Assembly: GCA_002862985.1 (NCBI GenBank)
Contig: PKCY01000016.1
Coordinates: forward strand, 1-43,158
From: Haliea sp.
Lineage (GTDB): Bacteria; Pseudomonadota; Gammaproteobacteria; Pseudomonadales; Halieaceae
Length of the DNA: 43,158 bases
Direction: 5' to 3'
Made by a program: the position numbers and the translations under genes. Each line of letters opens with the position of its first letter. Within the stretch, counting starts at the first letter, position 1. This document shows positions 33,588 to 42,410 of this stretch, one piece after another. The notes beneath the pieces are model-generated. The model was not told the origin of the DNA. It was given only the letters and a program-made list of their open reading frames with translations, and did not search any database.

Positions 33588-35698
33588 GGATACTCCAGAA
33601 AAATAGGTGAGGTCCATGCACGGGGCTCGGCCTCGGCCAGACAGTTGTTGTCCGGCTTTGCGTTGGCGCCCACACAATAGCTGCGCCGAACACACTGGCC
33701 GCGCTCATCGTATTCACAGTCAAAGGGGTCACCGATTATCAGCGGCTCAGGCTCCTGAATCACTCGAGCGTAATACAGGGCACTGCGTGCGCTGAGGCCG
33801 TACTCCGGATCATCAAACTCCACAGTGCAACCTGCGCCATCCGCCGGACACGCGAATACCCGCCACTGGTCCTCTATCAATGGCGTAATGCTCTCGTCGG
33901 GACGCACCTGTGGTCTGATACGCACAATTTCAATACGGGTAATGGCTTTGCGTCGCTCGCCACCAGGGCGATAGCACTCACCGCCGCACAGGGACTGCAC
34001 TCGCTCGGCGCCCAACGCGGCAATGGTGTAATCCGGACAACCCGGCACTTGTTCGAACGCGCCCAATGCGCGGACGCGAAAACGCGGAGTATCACTTTGC
34101 ATCACTTCACTACCCATTGGCACGTCTCCGGTCGGCCCATTGAGTAAATCAAACCAGACCAACATGCGATCACCGGAAGTGGCATAGACATTGCGGCTGC
34201 TAAGCGCCTCCCAGATGGCGTTGCGATGTCTACCCTGGGCGTGCGCTGCCACCAGACCACCGGTGTAATAGAAGCCACCCGACTCCTTGTCAGCTTTGTA
34301 GAAGTCCGTTGAAATAATCTCGCGACCCATGTCTTTGCTGTCGGTGTATAGCAAGCGGTTGGACTCCTTATAACTACTACCGGGGCGTCCCTGGTGCCCA
34401 TCGCTGGACCCGATCAAACCAAAGCGCGCACGCTTCGGCTCTCCCTGTTCGTCAAAACCCAGGGCGAGGTTGTACTGTGCGGACAATCGCGGCACATACA
34501 TAGACGCTGGCTGAAAGCTATTCTGCAACTGGCCACAGCCTGCCCAGTCATTGAGTGTTGCATCAGGAAACAGCTTACGTCCCTGTGGATCACCTTCTGC
34601 CACAAATGCAGAGACGGCCTCCACTATAGCCTGTTCACACGCTGAAGATGTCGGTTCGGCACAGGATAACCGGGTGATCACTGCCGCCTGTCGACAGCAG
34701 GGTGTAAAATTATCGGTCGCCGCAGGACAGTAGACTTCCCCATCCCCCGACTGGCCGATGCGCAGGAAATCTTCAAACAACTCGGAATTGCCATGGCCCG
34801 AATACAGTTCCAGCAGGTTCTGGTAACGCTGATCGTAATGGTCCAACTGATCGCGAAAATCTCCGGTCAAAGGATTGGTCGTACCCCAGGAAAGACCGTG
34901 GGGAATCACCATACTGTCAAAGCCCCATTCATCCAGTTTGCGATACAGATCCTGAGGCGTAAGCGCCACTTCGCGGCAATCTGCGGGCAATTTGTCAGCG
35001 GGCACACCATCGGGGCAGGTAGGGATAGCCTTTGATTCCTGCAAGTACCAGCCAAAATCTGATGCATCTTTTACACTGTCGGTCAGGCTCAACAGACCCG
35101 TCAAGACAGGCGGCAAGTTGCTGAGCATTTGTTGCGGCTGGGCGGCGATGGGCCGGGTAGGTGTCTGGCCCTCCTCCCAGGTACGGAAAATCACATTCTT
35201 GTGGCCGTAGTGACTGGGCGTGTCATCTTTCGCACTGTTGGACCACTCCCAGCCGACAAAGGACACCATATCGGGATTGCCGGGATCCCCGGCAGACGCA
35301 TTACAGTTTCGAATGGCATCCACAGAATCAGCCCATACACGCGGCGTCAGCCCCTCTGCATGATCGTTGATACTCCAGAAATCGAGCGCAGAACAGTAGC
35401 GCGCAAAATCACAGGCGTCCGCTGGTGTCACTACACCACTACCCTTCACCAGTTGCGTGTTGAAAATGTAAGCATCAATAGAGTAGTTGGTATGACTGTG
35501 CAGGTCGCCAAAGAGAATGTGCGCTGTGTCATCGTAGCTGAAGGACTGCGTTGGCCCGGCAGCTCGCGGGCCCGCGGCTACGGCAGCCGACTCCCAGCCA
35601 GCCCCCAACCATCCTTTGCCGACGCTGTAGAGCCAGGCATAAGCAAACATCATCAGAAGTACGAGGAGCGCTAGACTCAGAAGGGTCTTTTTTAACAC
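33584..35698 (-). CDS. DUF3604 exported metal-dependent protein B
   Basis: A 704-residue DUF3604 protein with an N-terminal hydrophobic helix (about 5-22) that could be an uncleaved anchor or signal. Metal-site motifs are 'LFGDLHSHTNYSIDA' (GDLHSHT at 64-70), 'NDHAE' (111-115), 'FVGWEWSNSAKDD', 'HYGHKNVIF' and 'GLIGSSDGHQGRPGSSY'. It diverges in many blocks from proteins A and C, so it is a different subtype and not a recent copy. Start: GTG 35698 is preferred to TTG 35701, as AAGG lies about 7 nt before it. It opens a coupled unit with the sulfatase and DUF3604 A. Confidence 0.88.
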   Translation of the reverse strand: MLKKTLLSLALLVLLMMFAYAWLYSVGKGWLGAGWESAAVAAGPRAAGPTQSFSYDDTAHILFGDLHSHTNYSIDAYIFNTQLVKGSGVVTPADACDFARYCSALDFWSINDHAEGLTPRVWADSVDAIRNCNASAGDPGNPDMVSFVGWEWSNSAKDDTPSHYGHKNVIFRTWEEGQTPTRPIAAQPQQMLSNLPPVLTGLLSLTDSVKDASDFGWYLQESKAIPTCPDGVPADKLPADCREVALTPQDLYRKLDEWGFDSMVIPHGLSWGTTNPLTGDFRDQLDHYDQRYQNLLELYSGHGNSELFEDFLRIGQSGDGEVYCPAATDNFTPCCRQAAVITRLSCAEPTSSACEQAIVEAVSAFVAEGDPQGRKLFPDATLNDWAGCGQLQNSFQPASMYVPRLSAQYNLALGFDEQGEPKRARFGLIGSSDGHQGRPGSSYKESNRLLYTDSKDMGREIISTDFYKADKESGGFYYTGGLVAAHAQGRHRNAIWEALSSRNVYATSGDRMLVWFDLLNGPTGDVPMGSEVMQSDTPRFRVRALGAFEQVPGCPDYTIAALGAERVQSLCGGECYRPGGERRKAITRIEIVRIRPQVRPDESITPLIEDQWRVFACPADGAGCTVEFDDPEYGLSARSALYYARVIQEPEPLIIGDPFDCEYDERGQCVRRSYCVGANAKPDNNCLAEAEPRAWTSPIFLEYP

Positions 35699-36103
35699 CA
35701 AAACGCCTTCATATTATGGTCTCTGCCTGCTTGCTAAGCGCAACAATAGCCAGATAATACACACCAATATTAGTCGTTTCGCCCTTGGCAACACGTATCG
35801 GCCTACCATGCCGAACACTGAGGATATCGCGGCCCGCAACACTATCCGCGACACATAACAGTCGTGTTCGCTGCGCCAGAGCAAACTCTTGCAGCTTATC
35901 GACGACCTTGCCCACCAGTTTCTTCATGTACGCCATCATCGCAAGGTCTTGAACCGATTATCAAACACTGCCACTTGCCGACAACAGCCGCGCTGCAGAC
36001 ATCGGCGTTTGGCCGCTGTGCAAACGTCACTTTCTATAGCGTCCCAATAGACGACCTGCAGGTCGTCACGGAAATGGTACTGCCCGGGCCGGTTGTTCGT
36101 TGC
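35699..36103. other. Gap between DUF3604 B and a sulfatase
   Basis: In these 405 nt I see no convincing gene. A minus-strand frame at 35709-35939 (76 codons) begins MMAYMKKLVGKVVDKLQEF and lacks family motifs or a clear ribosome site; it could be a small gene or chance. An 18-bp perfect palindrome lies at 36050-36067. The promoter of the DUF3604/sulfatase unit is expected here but no clear -35/-10 pair is seen. Confidence 0.3.
36050..36067. promoter_or_regulatory. 18-bp perfect palindrome
   Basis: GACGACCTGCAGGTCGTC is fully symmetric with no spacer. It lies downstream of one sulfatase and upstream of the DUF3604/sulfatase unit on the same strand. Perfect symmetry without loop favours a dimeric protein binding site over a terminator; the binding protein is unknown. 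Confidence 0.4.
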
Positions 36104-37678
36104 TCACAACCACAACATCAATTTTTCCACCATCCGCACAAGCGGCCCGTGGTACCAGGCCACGTCCGGATCGGTCTCTGGCACCTGGTACTGAACTTGT
36201 AATTTTTGCAGGCGCTTTTTCAGGTCTTGGGTGATTTTGGTATAACCGGGCTTACCGTATAAATTAACCTGGTCTGCCGGATCCGTCACCAGATCGAACA
36301 GCTCCCACTCGTCGTTCTGGTAGTAGTACAGCAGTTTGTAGCGCTGAGTGCGCACACCGTAGTGGCGCGCCACACCATGAAAGCCTGGGTTTTCATAGAA
36401 GTGATAGTACAGGTCGCGATCCCAGGGCGGCGGATCAGCCTTGAACAATGGCAGCAGGCTGACGCCATGCATGGGTTCCTTAGGTGTGACTCCCGCCGCG
36501 TCTAAAAGCGTGGGGGCAAAGTCGATATTCTGTACGAGGGCATCTGACGTTGTACCAGGCTGGATGTGTCCGCGCCATTCCATCAGAAAAGGCACTTGTG
36601 ATGAAACCTCATCCATCCAGCGCTTGTCGAACCAACCGTTTTCGCCGAGGAAAAAACCCTGGTCAGAACTGTAAAGCACAAGGGTATTCTCCATAAGGTT
36701 CTGAGCTTCGAGGTAGTCCAGCAGGCGACCGATTTGACGGTCCATGCTCTGCACCGAGGCAATATAAGTTTTCACATAGCGCTGAAATTTCCAGCGCAGT
36801 TCCTCCTCTTCGCTCATAGAGGCTTCTTCAAATTGGCGGTTGCCCTCTGCAAATGCTTGTTTCCATAGCGCCGCCTGCTCTGGCGTCAGCGTGTTTCCCA
36901 TCTTCAATTTGACGTCATTATCAGTGATGTAATCAGCAATGTGCATGCGGGCGTCACGGCGCGCCGCAGTAAGGCCGCTCAGGTCGCGAAACAAGGACTC
37001 GGGCTCGTCAACCAACGCACTTTCGTCCCAAGTGCGCAGTTCCTGGGGACCAGGCAGCCAGTCCCGATGAGGTGTTTTGTGGTTATAGAGTAAAAAGAAG
37101 GGCCTGCCCTCGTTTTTTGCATGCTCCAGCCAGGCGATGGATTTCTCGGTTACGAGATCGGCCACGTAGCCTGTTGTTTCCTCGACTCCGGCGGGACTTC
37201 TAAAGGCAGGGTTGTAGTAGGTGCCCTGCTCGAACACGTTATCGATAACGTCCCAATGGTCAAAGCCAACCGGATCACTGTAAAGGTGCCACTTACCAAT
37301 CACTGCAGTCTGGTAGCCCGCACCCTGCAGCAAGCTCGACAAGGTCTGCTGCTCGCCATTGAAAGGGCCTGACCATTCATTGCTGTAAAATCCATTGGCA
37401 TGACTGTGCAATCCGGTGAGAAGCGTCGCCCGGCTGGGACCGCAGATTGCATTGCCGACATAGGCGCGGTCAAAGCGAACCCCGCCCGCCGCAATACGGT
37501 CAATGCTGGGCGTCTCGACGAGGCTACTTCCGTAAGCACTTACCGCGCTCACAGCATGGTCATCTGAAAATATGAAAACGATATTAGGTCGCTCTGCGGC
37601 GTTGGCAGAAAGCGTCAAGAAACTCAGGAATACGCCTACCGCTGTGCCAAAAATCTGCGGCTTTCTTCGATTCAACAT
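36104..37678 (-). CDS. Secreted type I sulfatase (CGPSR)
   Basis: A 524-residue exported sulfatase with a signal peptide ending at about residue 28 (ANA). It has the Asp pair in 'NIVFIFSDDHAVSAV' (39-40), the formylglycine motif C79-G-P-S-R, 'VIGKWHLYSDP' and 'LYSSDQGFFLGENGWFDKRW'. The last block, with 'KTPHRDWLPG', is reminiscent of sulfatases acting on glycans, but the substrate cannot be fixed. Start: ATG 37678 with AAAGGTG upstream. Divergent from the SnoaL-like gene across a 108-nt region containing a dyad. It may be in the same transcript as the DUF3604 unit, though a 405-nt gap separates them. Confidence 0.94.
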   Translation of the reverse strand: MLNRRKPQIFGTAVGVFLSFLTLSANAAERPNIVFIFSDDHAVSAVSAYGSSLVETPSIDRIAAGGVRFDRAYVGNAICGPSRATLLTGLHSHANGFYSNEWSGPFNGEQQTLSSLLQGAGYQTAVIGKWHLYSDPVGFDHWDVIDNVFEQGTYYNPAFRSPAGVEETTGYVADLVTEKSIAWLEHAKNEGRPFFLLYNHKTPHRDWLPGPQELRTWDESALVDEPESLFRDLSGLTAARRDARMHIADYITDNDVKLKMGNTLTPEQAALWKQAFAEGNRQFEEASMSEEEELRWKFQRYVKTYIASVQSMDRQIGRLLDYLEAQNLMENTLVLYSSDQGFFLGENGWFDKRWMDEVSSQVPFLMEWRGHIQPGTTSDALVQNIDFAPTLLDAAGVTPKEPMHGVSLLPLFKADPPPWDRDLYYHFYENPGFHGVARHYGVRTQRYKLLYYYQNDEWELFDLVTDPADQVNLYGKPGYTKITQDLKKRLQKLQVQYQVPETDPDVAWYHGPLVRMVEKLMLWL

Positions 37679-37729
37679 ACACCTTTTCCATTCACCTGCA
37701 GTGAAAATCCAACGGCTGCCTAACCATTT

Positions 37730-37751
37730 GTATAAAGTGTATCGCTTATAC
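37730..37751. promoter_or_regulatory. Dyad in a divergent promoter region
   Basis: GTATAA (37730-37735) and TTATAC (37746-37751) form an inverted repeat with a 10-nt spacer, between the divergent sulfatase and SnoaL-like genes. The right arm overlaps TATACT, a possible -10 for the plus strand, so a repressor bound here could control both genes. No matching -35 at standard spacing was found. Confidence 0.3.
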
Positions 37752-37786
37752 TGGCTCTAAACACCACTTACTCTGAGGAGAATTCA

Positions 37787-38245
37787 GTGAACGACCCACT
37801 CAACGCCCTACTTGATCGATGTGCTGTCCAGGATGTGCTCAATATCTACGCCCGCGCGTGTGATGAACGCCAGTGGGGGGAGTTCGACAATGTGTTCTGT
37901 GAAGAGGTCGCGGTGAACTACGGCGGAGAGTTCAAACTTCAGGGTCGTGCGGCGGTGGTGAGCATGATTCAAAACATGCTGGGGGGATGTGGGCCTACCC
38001 AGCATCTACTGGGAAATTTCGACATTAGTATTGAGGGAGATACGGCTCACAGTCGATGCTATGTCCGTGCGGCTCACGCCGGAGCAGGAGAAGAAGAACA
38101 GTTATTTTACGAAGTCTGGGCTCAGTACCACGATACGCTGATAAAACGGCCAGCCGGATGGCGAATTCTGCAGCGCAGTATGATTGTAAACAAGGAGCTT
38201 GGCTCTCGCGCCATCCTCAAACCGGCGTCATCTCCCCAACGCTGA
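37787..38245 (+). CDS. SnoaL-like (NTF2-fold) protein
   Basis: A 152-residue cytoplasmic protein of the SnoaL-like/NTF2 superfamily (SnoaL_4 type). The first helix 'LDRCAVQDVLNIYARACDER' followed by 'WGEFDNVFCEEVAVNYGG', then 'GPTQHLLGNFDISIEGDTA' and 'YEVWAQYHDTLIKRPAGWRI' is the usual pattern for these cone-shaped folds. Family members are small isomerases, dehydratases, hydrolases or ring-hydroxylating partner proteins. Start: GTG 37787, with GAGGAG 6 nt upstream. Divergent from the sulfatase. Role unknown. Confidence 0.88.
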   Translation: MNDPLNALLDRCAVQDVLNIYARACDERQWGEFDNVFCEEVAVNYGGEFKLQGRAAVVSMIQNMLGGCGPTQHLLGNFDISIEGDTAHSRCYVRAAHAGAGEEEQLFYEVWAQYHDTLIKRPAGWRILQRSMIVNKELGSRAILKPASSPQR

Positions 38246-38566
38246 ATGAACCGAGTTGATCATTAAAGCCTGCGAGCAGATGCGCCAGCGCCCGAGTTCC
38301 GCCATCCGAAAAACTTACCCTGCAATGTGTCTTTAGACCCTATCTCGCGCTACATCGTTGCCTGGGGGCACAATACTTGATACTAATTGGAAAGAGTCCA
38401 CGTAAACTCTGGAGTGCGACATTACTGAACTCGCGATGAGACGTGGTTGCTACGGCGACCACTGGTCGCAGCGCACCCGTGAAGGTAGCGGCCGCTGATA
38501 CCCAGGACGATACCTGCAAACGCCAATTGGGCGTATCACCGACAATAGATTGGTAACGACTGACTG
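38246..38566. other. Gap with no identifiable feature
   Basis: These 321 nt between the SnoaL-like gene and the alpha/beta hydrolase hold no gene I can support. A minus-strand frame at 38340-38573 (77 codons) lacks motifs and a ribosome site. I see no strong terminator or promoter. Confidence 0.4.
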
Positions 38567-39406
38567 ATGACAAAAGAATTCTGGTTCATACTAATCAGTA
38601 TAACGCTGCACCTGGCCTTATTGTTGCTGGTAGCCGCTAAAAAGTGGCATCTCCTGGAGACTCGCCCTGACCAGAAAATAGTTTACAAACTACTCGCTGA
38701 GAAGGATCTCAGCCTGCACGTCTTTAAAGCGAAAAATGCAGCCGATAGCAGCCCCAGCCCCGCAGTATTGTTCTTTCATGGTGGTGGCTGGGCGTTCGGC
38801 GGCGCGGAACAGTTCTATCCACAATGTGAGTATCTGTCTCATCACGGCTTTACCTGCCTATCCGCGCAATACCGCCTTGGCCCAAGCCAGCAGCCCGATA
38901 TTCGCGGTGCCATCGAGGATGCCCGATCCGCTCTGGAATATATAACAGAGCACGCGGAGGAACTTCATATCGATCCACAACGCATCGCGGTAGGTGGAGG
39001 CTCCTCGGGTGGACATCTGGCCGCCGCACTTGGGACAGCGCTATTACATCCACTCTCCGATACTGCTTCAGATAAGTTTCTACGACCTGCCGCGCTGGTG
39101 CTGTACAACCCCATTCTTGATTTCGCGCCCGGTACTTTGAGCTATCCACTCGCGGCACCCTACTGGAAAAAAGTATCACCTGTTGAGCATGTTGACGGCG
39201 CAATTCCTCCAACCCTCATTCTGGTAGGCTCACACGATGCAGAAGTGCCTATATCTTCGGTGGAGAACTTTTGTGACAAGGTGCAGAGCAAGGGAGGCCA
39301 CTGCGAGATCGAGGTGTATCAAGGGCAGGGTCACGGTTTTTTCAATCAGGCAGGATACCTGGAAAAAACCAATCAGCGAGTTCTTCAGTTTCTTGCAGCT
39401 TTATAA
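38567..39406 (+). CDS. Alpha/beta hydrolase (HSL/BD-FAE-like esterase)
   Basis: A 279-residue esterase of the alpha/beta-hydrolase fold. An N-terminal hydrophobic helix (about 5-24) may anchor it in the inner membrane. The oxyanion-hole motif HGGG is at 71-74, the nucleophile Ser146 lies in GGSSGG, the acid is the Asp in 'VGSHDAEVP', and the base is the His in 'YQGQGHGFFNQ'. HGGG places it with hormone-sensitive-lipase-like or feruloyl-esterase-like enzymes acting on small acyl or aryl esters. It is convergent with the large dihaem gene. Confidence 0.9.
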   Translation: MTKEFWFILISITLHLALLLLVAAKKWHLLETRPDQKIVYKLLAEKDLSLHVFKAKNAADSSPSPAVLFFHGGGWAFGGAEQFYPQCEYLSHHGFTCLSAQYRLGPSQQPDIRGAIEDARSALEYITEHAEELHIDPQRIAVGGGSSGGHLAAALGTALLHPLSDTASDKFLRPAALVLYNPILDFAPGTLSYPLAAPYWKKVSPVEHVDGAIPPTLILVGSHDAEVPISSVENFCDKVQSKGGHCEIEVYQGQGHGFFNQAGYLEKTNQRVLQFLAAL

Positions 39407-39457
39407 GCGGCCTGGCTATTTCACTCGCGGCGGCAAGCAGCGCAATAATCTCCAAGA

Positions 39458-42235
39458 TTAAAGCTGAATACCGGTATCAATCCAGCGCCCAATGGTTTGG
39501 CATTCCTGGGGCGTAGCGCCGGAGTCGTGCGCCGGGCCAAAATCGATGTCATCACCGTACTGCCCGTCTGTGCGCCCATCCTGTCTGGACCCTACACACT
39601 TCCAGTAGAAGAGGGAATCTCGGCCAAATTTGGCAACCCATTTGCTGGTATACGGACGCTGCAATTCGAATTTTCGGGACATCGCAGCGAGTTTTGCCCC
39701 TGTTCCAGAAACACTTTCTACCGTGACAGGGGTAAACGGCGCGTATTCGGAGCCGCCCGACGTTAGGCGGATTTCCCGTATGCCGCCCATGCCGCCCACA
39801 GCAGCGACCGTGCCCTGGGCACCACCGGGCTTGAATATCAGCTTATCCCCGACGACATAACCACTGCCTCGTTTCTGAATGACAACATTGCCGACAGACG
39901 TATGCGAACGCGGCCCGGGGTGTTTTTTCGCCCATGGCCAGTCATACTGTTCATAGTCCAGAGCCACCTTGGAATATAACAATCCATCTCTATTGTTCAT
40001 GTCTTTATGACAACCCTGACAACGATTAGCGAGAATGGGCTGTACATCCTTCGAAAACGTAATGGGTGCCGTTTTCTTAGGGAGCTGGGGGCTGGTGAGG
40101 TAGGCGTCGGTACGCTCGAATCTCGCTAGAGCCGGCTCGGAAAACTGTGCGGCCCGCTCCTCTGAATGACCATCGTGGCAACCGTGGCAGGTTCTGGTCT
40201 CGCCCTTTCGCAGGGAATGCAGCGTGGAGTCGTGAGCGATGGCCATGCCGTCCTTGTCCGTGCCCGCCATGATAATAGGGGTTTCGCAGGGGACCCGCAT
40301 TTTTACTGATCCATCCGCCTCCAGCGGCTGAGCGCCCAATATGCCAATAGACTTATAGCCAAAAGTATTCATTGTGTTGGCGTACTCCTCCTGACGCCCT
40401 CCGCTGTAAGTGTAATCCCACATCTCAGGCAACAGTACCGACAGATTGGCGACATTCCGGGCGTAAAAACCACGGTCTTCCGTATTCACCGCGCAGCCCT
40501 GAAATGCACACTGTTCGTATAAATTGTGTAACCAACTGTACTTTTCGGCGCTGGGATAAAGCTCGGCCTGGCGGGCATCCACGACCTGCAGGTAGCACCC
40601 ATAGTTGGGATTGAGCGGCTCAGGTTGATCTGGCATCGGCTGTCCGAACAAGCTCTGATAGGTGGCTATAGCTCTGCCATCATACACTTGCCATTTTTCA
40701 CTGCCCGCCATCAACTCCATCTGATTTTTATCGAACGGGTTAGTAACAATGGGGACCTTAACCCTGTAAAGGGCTTTCTGACAGGTGGGCTCTCCGCCCA
40801 TTGCCGCCCTGTTAGCGTTATGAATCCGAGTGCCTTCATAACACGACCCTCTCCCATGCGTTATCAGGAATTCACTATTGGTATTAGGTAAGGGAGCCGC
40901 ATACCCCGCCTTGCCCAAGGCCCGGCCCTGCCCATCCCGGCGGACATCAATATCCTGATCCGTTCCATAGGGGGTGGCGGCATAAATGGAACTGGGTAAA
41001 TAACGCCCGCTTCCAGGCGAGTTGCTGAGATTGCCACTACCGGAGTAGCAACGCGCAGTGGAACAGCCTTCAATATGCGGATCGTTATAATCCCAGACGT
41101 AGATGATACCCATACTGCCGACGTGGTTGGAGCGGTAGTAGTTCGATATCGCCAGCTTGCCTTTGAAAATCTCAGCGACTGAACGAATGGCACGCAGTTG
41201 CGATATACCTTCCCCACCAGTAACACTTGGAGGCAGCCAGCCCTTGGTCTTAAGGTAAGTCGATTTGTGGCCGTTCAGGAGTACCGTACCGTCGGCGCCA
41301 TTGCCATCGGTACGACATAACCACCACTTGTTTTTCAACGTGCCGGGGCTACTGGCGTTACTATCAAAGCCTTTATTCTCCTGCACATTCCAACATGAGT
41401 ACAGGATATCGCCAGTGCTGGTAACTGCCGGTGCCAATGCATTCTGTTCATGTGGAGTAATGTTACGAGCATCTGTGCCATCGATATTCATCGTCCATAG
41501 CTGCATGGACTTTCCGGCGGGACTATAGCCGTATTCCTGAGAAACACAGTACGGGGGGTTGAAACACCGGCCCCCGCCGAACTGATTGACACCCTGATGC
41601 ATAACGAACTGCTGCCTGATCGGGTAGGTGTTCCCCCGATTACTGACAAACACGATTTTGTTATTTGAGAGCCACTCAGGCTGACGCTCGATAGCGCCGG
41701 CAGGATGATGCGGGATGGGGGCGTTCGCGCCCGTTTTGAGGTCATAAACCCAGAGTCGTGCGTGTGTCAGACCGGGGATTTCATAGATCCCCATTTTGAT
41801 CCCCTCACCCACGACCTCATTAAGTTCAGCGCCAGTTCCCACCGAGTACACGATTTTGGTTCCGTCTGGACTGACGCGCGCTTCCTGCGCAACACATATC
41901 TCCTTTGATGTAGTGCAATTATATATAACCTTTACTCGCCCATTGCGATCATCAATCACGACATCAGCCTCGGCCAGGCCGCCATTTATCCTGCCCACAT
42001 CGGAGGCGTGCTGCCAGTTAGCGGCTTCCTGCACCGGCGTCCCGGGTACCGGGGTGTTCGCCCGGGGTTGCCGGGTATAAACGAGCTTCCACTGTGGCGC
42101 AGCCGGGGCCGTTTCCCCAGCTCTGCCGGCACCGGACGCAACCGTGCCTACACCTTTATCGACAGCAAAGGCATGCTGCGCAATGGCAGTCATCGACAGG
42201 AGCACCAGCGCCAGCATTGCCTGACGCTTAATCAC
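39458..42235 (-). CDS. Large exported dihaem protein, hydrazine synthase alpha-like
   Basis: A 925-residue exported protein. After a signal peptide come TolB/WD40-like propeller repeats ('EARVSPDGTKIVYSVG', 'AIERQPEWLSNNKIVFVSNR', 'QLWTMNIDGTDARNITPHEQ'). Next is a middle region resembling the HZS alpha fold, leading to 'SLRKGETRTCHGCHDGHSEE', then 'FSKDVQPILANRCQGCHKD'. The two haem c sites are CHGCH near 683 and CQGCH near 739. A glycine-rich beta insert (about 782-853) follows the second haem. Related proteins exist well outside anammox bacteria and are uncharacterised, so hydrazine synthesis is not implied. Start: GTG 42235 fits the signal peptide; the TTG at 42271 is an alternative. Divergent from DUF3604 C. 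Confidence 0.8.
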   Translation of the reverse strand: MIKRQAMLALVLLSMTAIAQHAFAVDKGVGTVASGAGRAGETAPAAPQWKLVYTRQPRANTPVPGTPVQEAANWQHASDVGRINGGLAEADVVIDDRNGRVKVIYNCTTSKEICVAQEARVSPDGTKIVYSVGTGAELNEVVGEGIKMGIYEIPGLTHARLWVYDLKTGANAPIPHHPAGAIERQPEWLSNNKIVFVSNRGNTYPIRQQFVMHQGVNQFGGGRCFNPPYCVSQEYGYSPAGKSMQLWTMNIDGTDARNITPHEQNALAPAVTSTGDILYSCWNVQENKGFDSNASSPGTLKNKWWLCRTDGNGADGTVLLNGHKSTYLKTKGWLPPSVTGGEGISQLRAIRSVAEIFKGKLAISNYYRSNHVGSMGIIYVWDYNDPHIEGCSTARCYSGSGNLSNSPGSGRYLPSSIYAATPYGTDQDIDVRRDGQGRALGKAGYAAPLPNTNSEFLITHGRGSCYEGTRIHNANRAAMGGEPTCQKALYRVKVPIVTNPFDKNQMELMAGSEKWQVYDGRAIATYQSLFGQPMPDQPEPLNPNYGCYLQVVDARQAELYPSAEKYSWLHNLYEQCAFQGCAVNTEDRGFYARNVANLSVLLPEMWDYTYSGGRQEEYANTMNTFGYKSIGILGAQPLEADGSVKMRVPCETPIIMAGTDKDGMAIAHDSTLHSLRKGETRTCHGCHDGHSEERAAQFSEPALARFERTDAYLTSPQLPKKTAPITFSKDVQPILANRCQGCHKDMNNRDGLLYSKVALDYEQYDWPWAKKHPGPRSHTSVGNVVIQKRGSGYVVGDKLIFKPGGAQGTVAAVGGMGGIREIRLTSGGSEYAPFTPVTVESVSGTGAKLAAMSRKFELQRPYTSKWVAKFGRDSLFYWKCVGSRQDGRTDGQYGDDIDFGPAHDSGATPQECQTIGRWIDTGIQL

Positions 42236-42410
42236 GTACTCTTTGCCTTTTTTGTTAGTCTTGTATCTCAACGATTGAACAACTTCTTTTGGATAAGCCT
42301 TGTATTATAGCCCGATGGGCGCGACTTGGGTATATTCTCTGCGGCCTAAAAGTGCTTTCCCCGAAGGGCGCTGTTATCCTTCTGGTTGTAACTTTCAAGG
42401 GGAGTTCTGC

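Noticed and set aside
35129-35674. 181-codon plus-strand frame opposite DUF3604 B
   Set aside because: Antisense to a gene with clear family motifs; no motif of its own.
39458-42235. Hydrazine synthase and anammox metabolism
   Set aside because: Only alpha-like architecture is seen; there are no beta/gamma subunits, hydrazine dehydrogenase or other anammox genes, and similar proteins are known outside that group.
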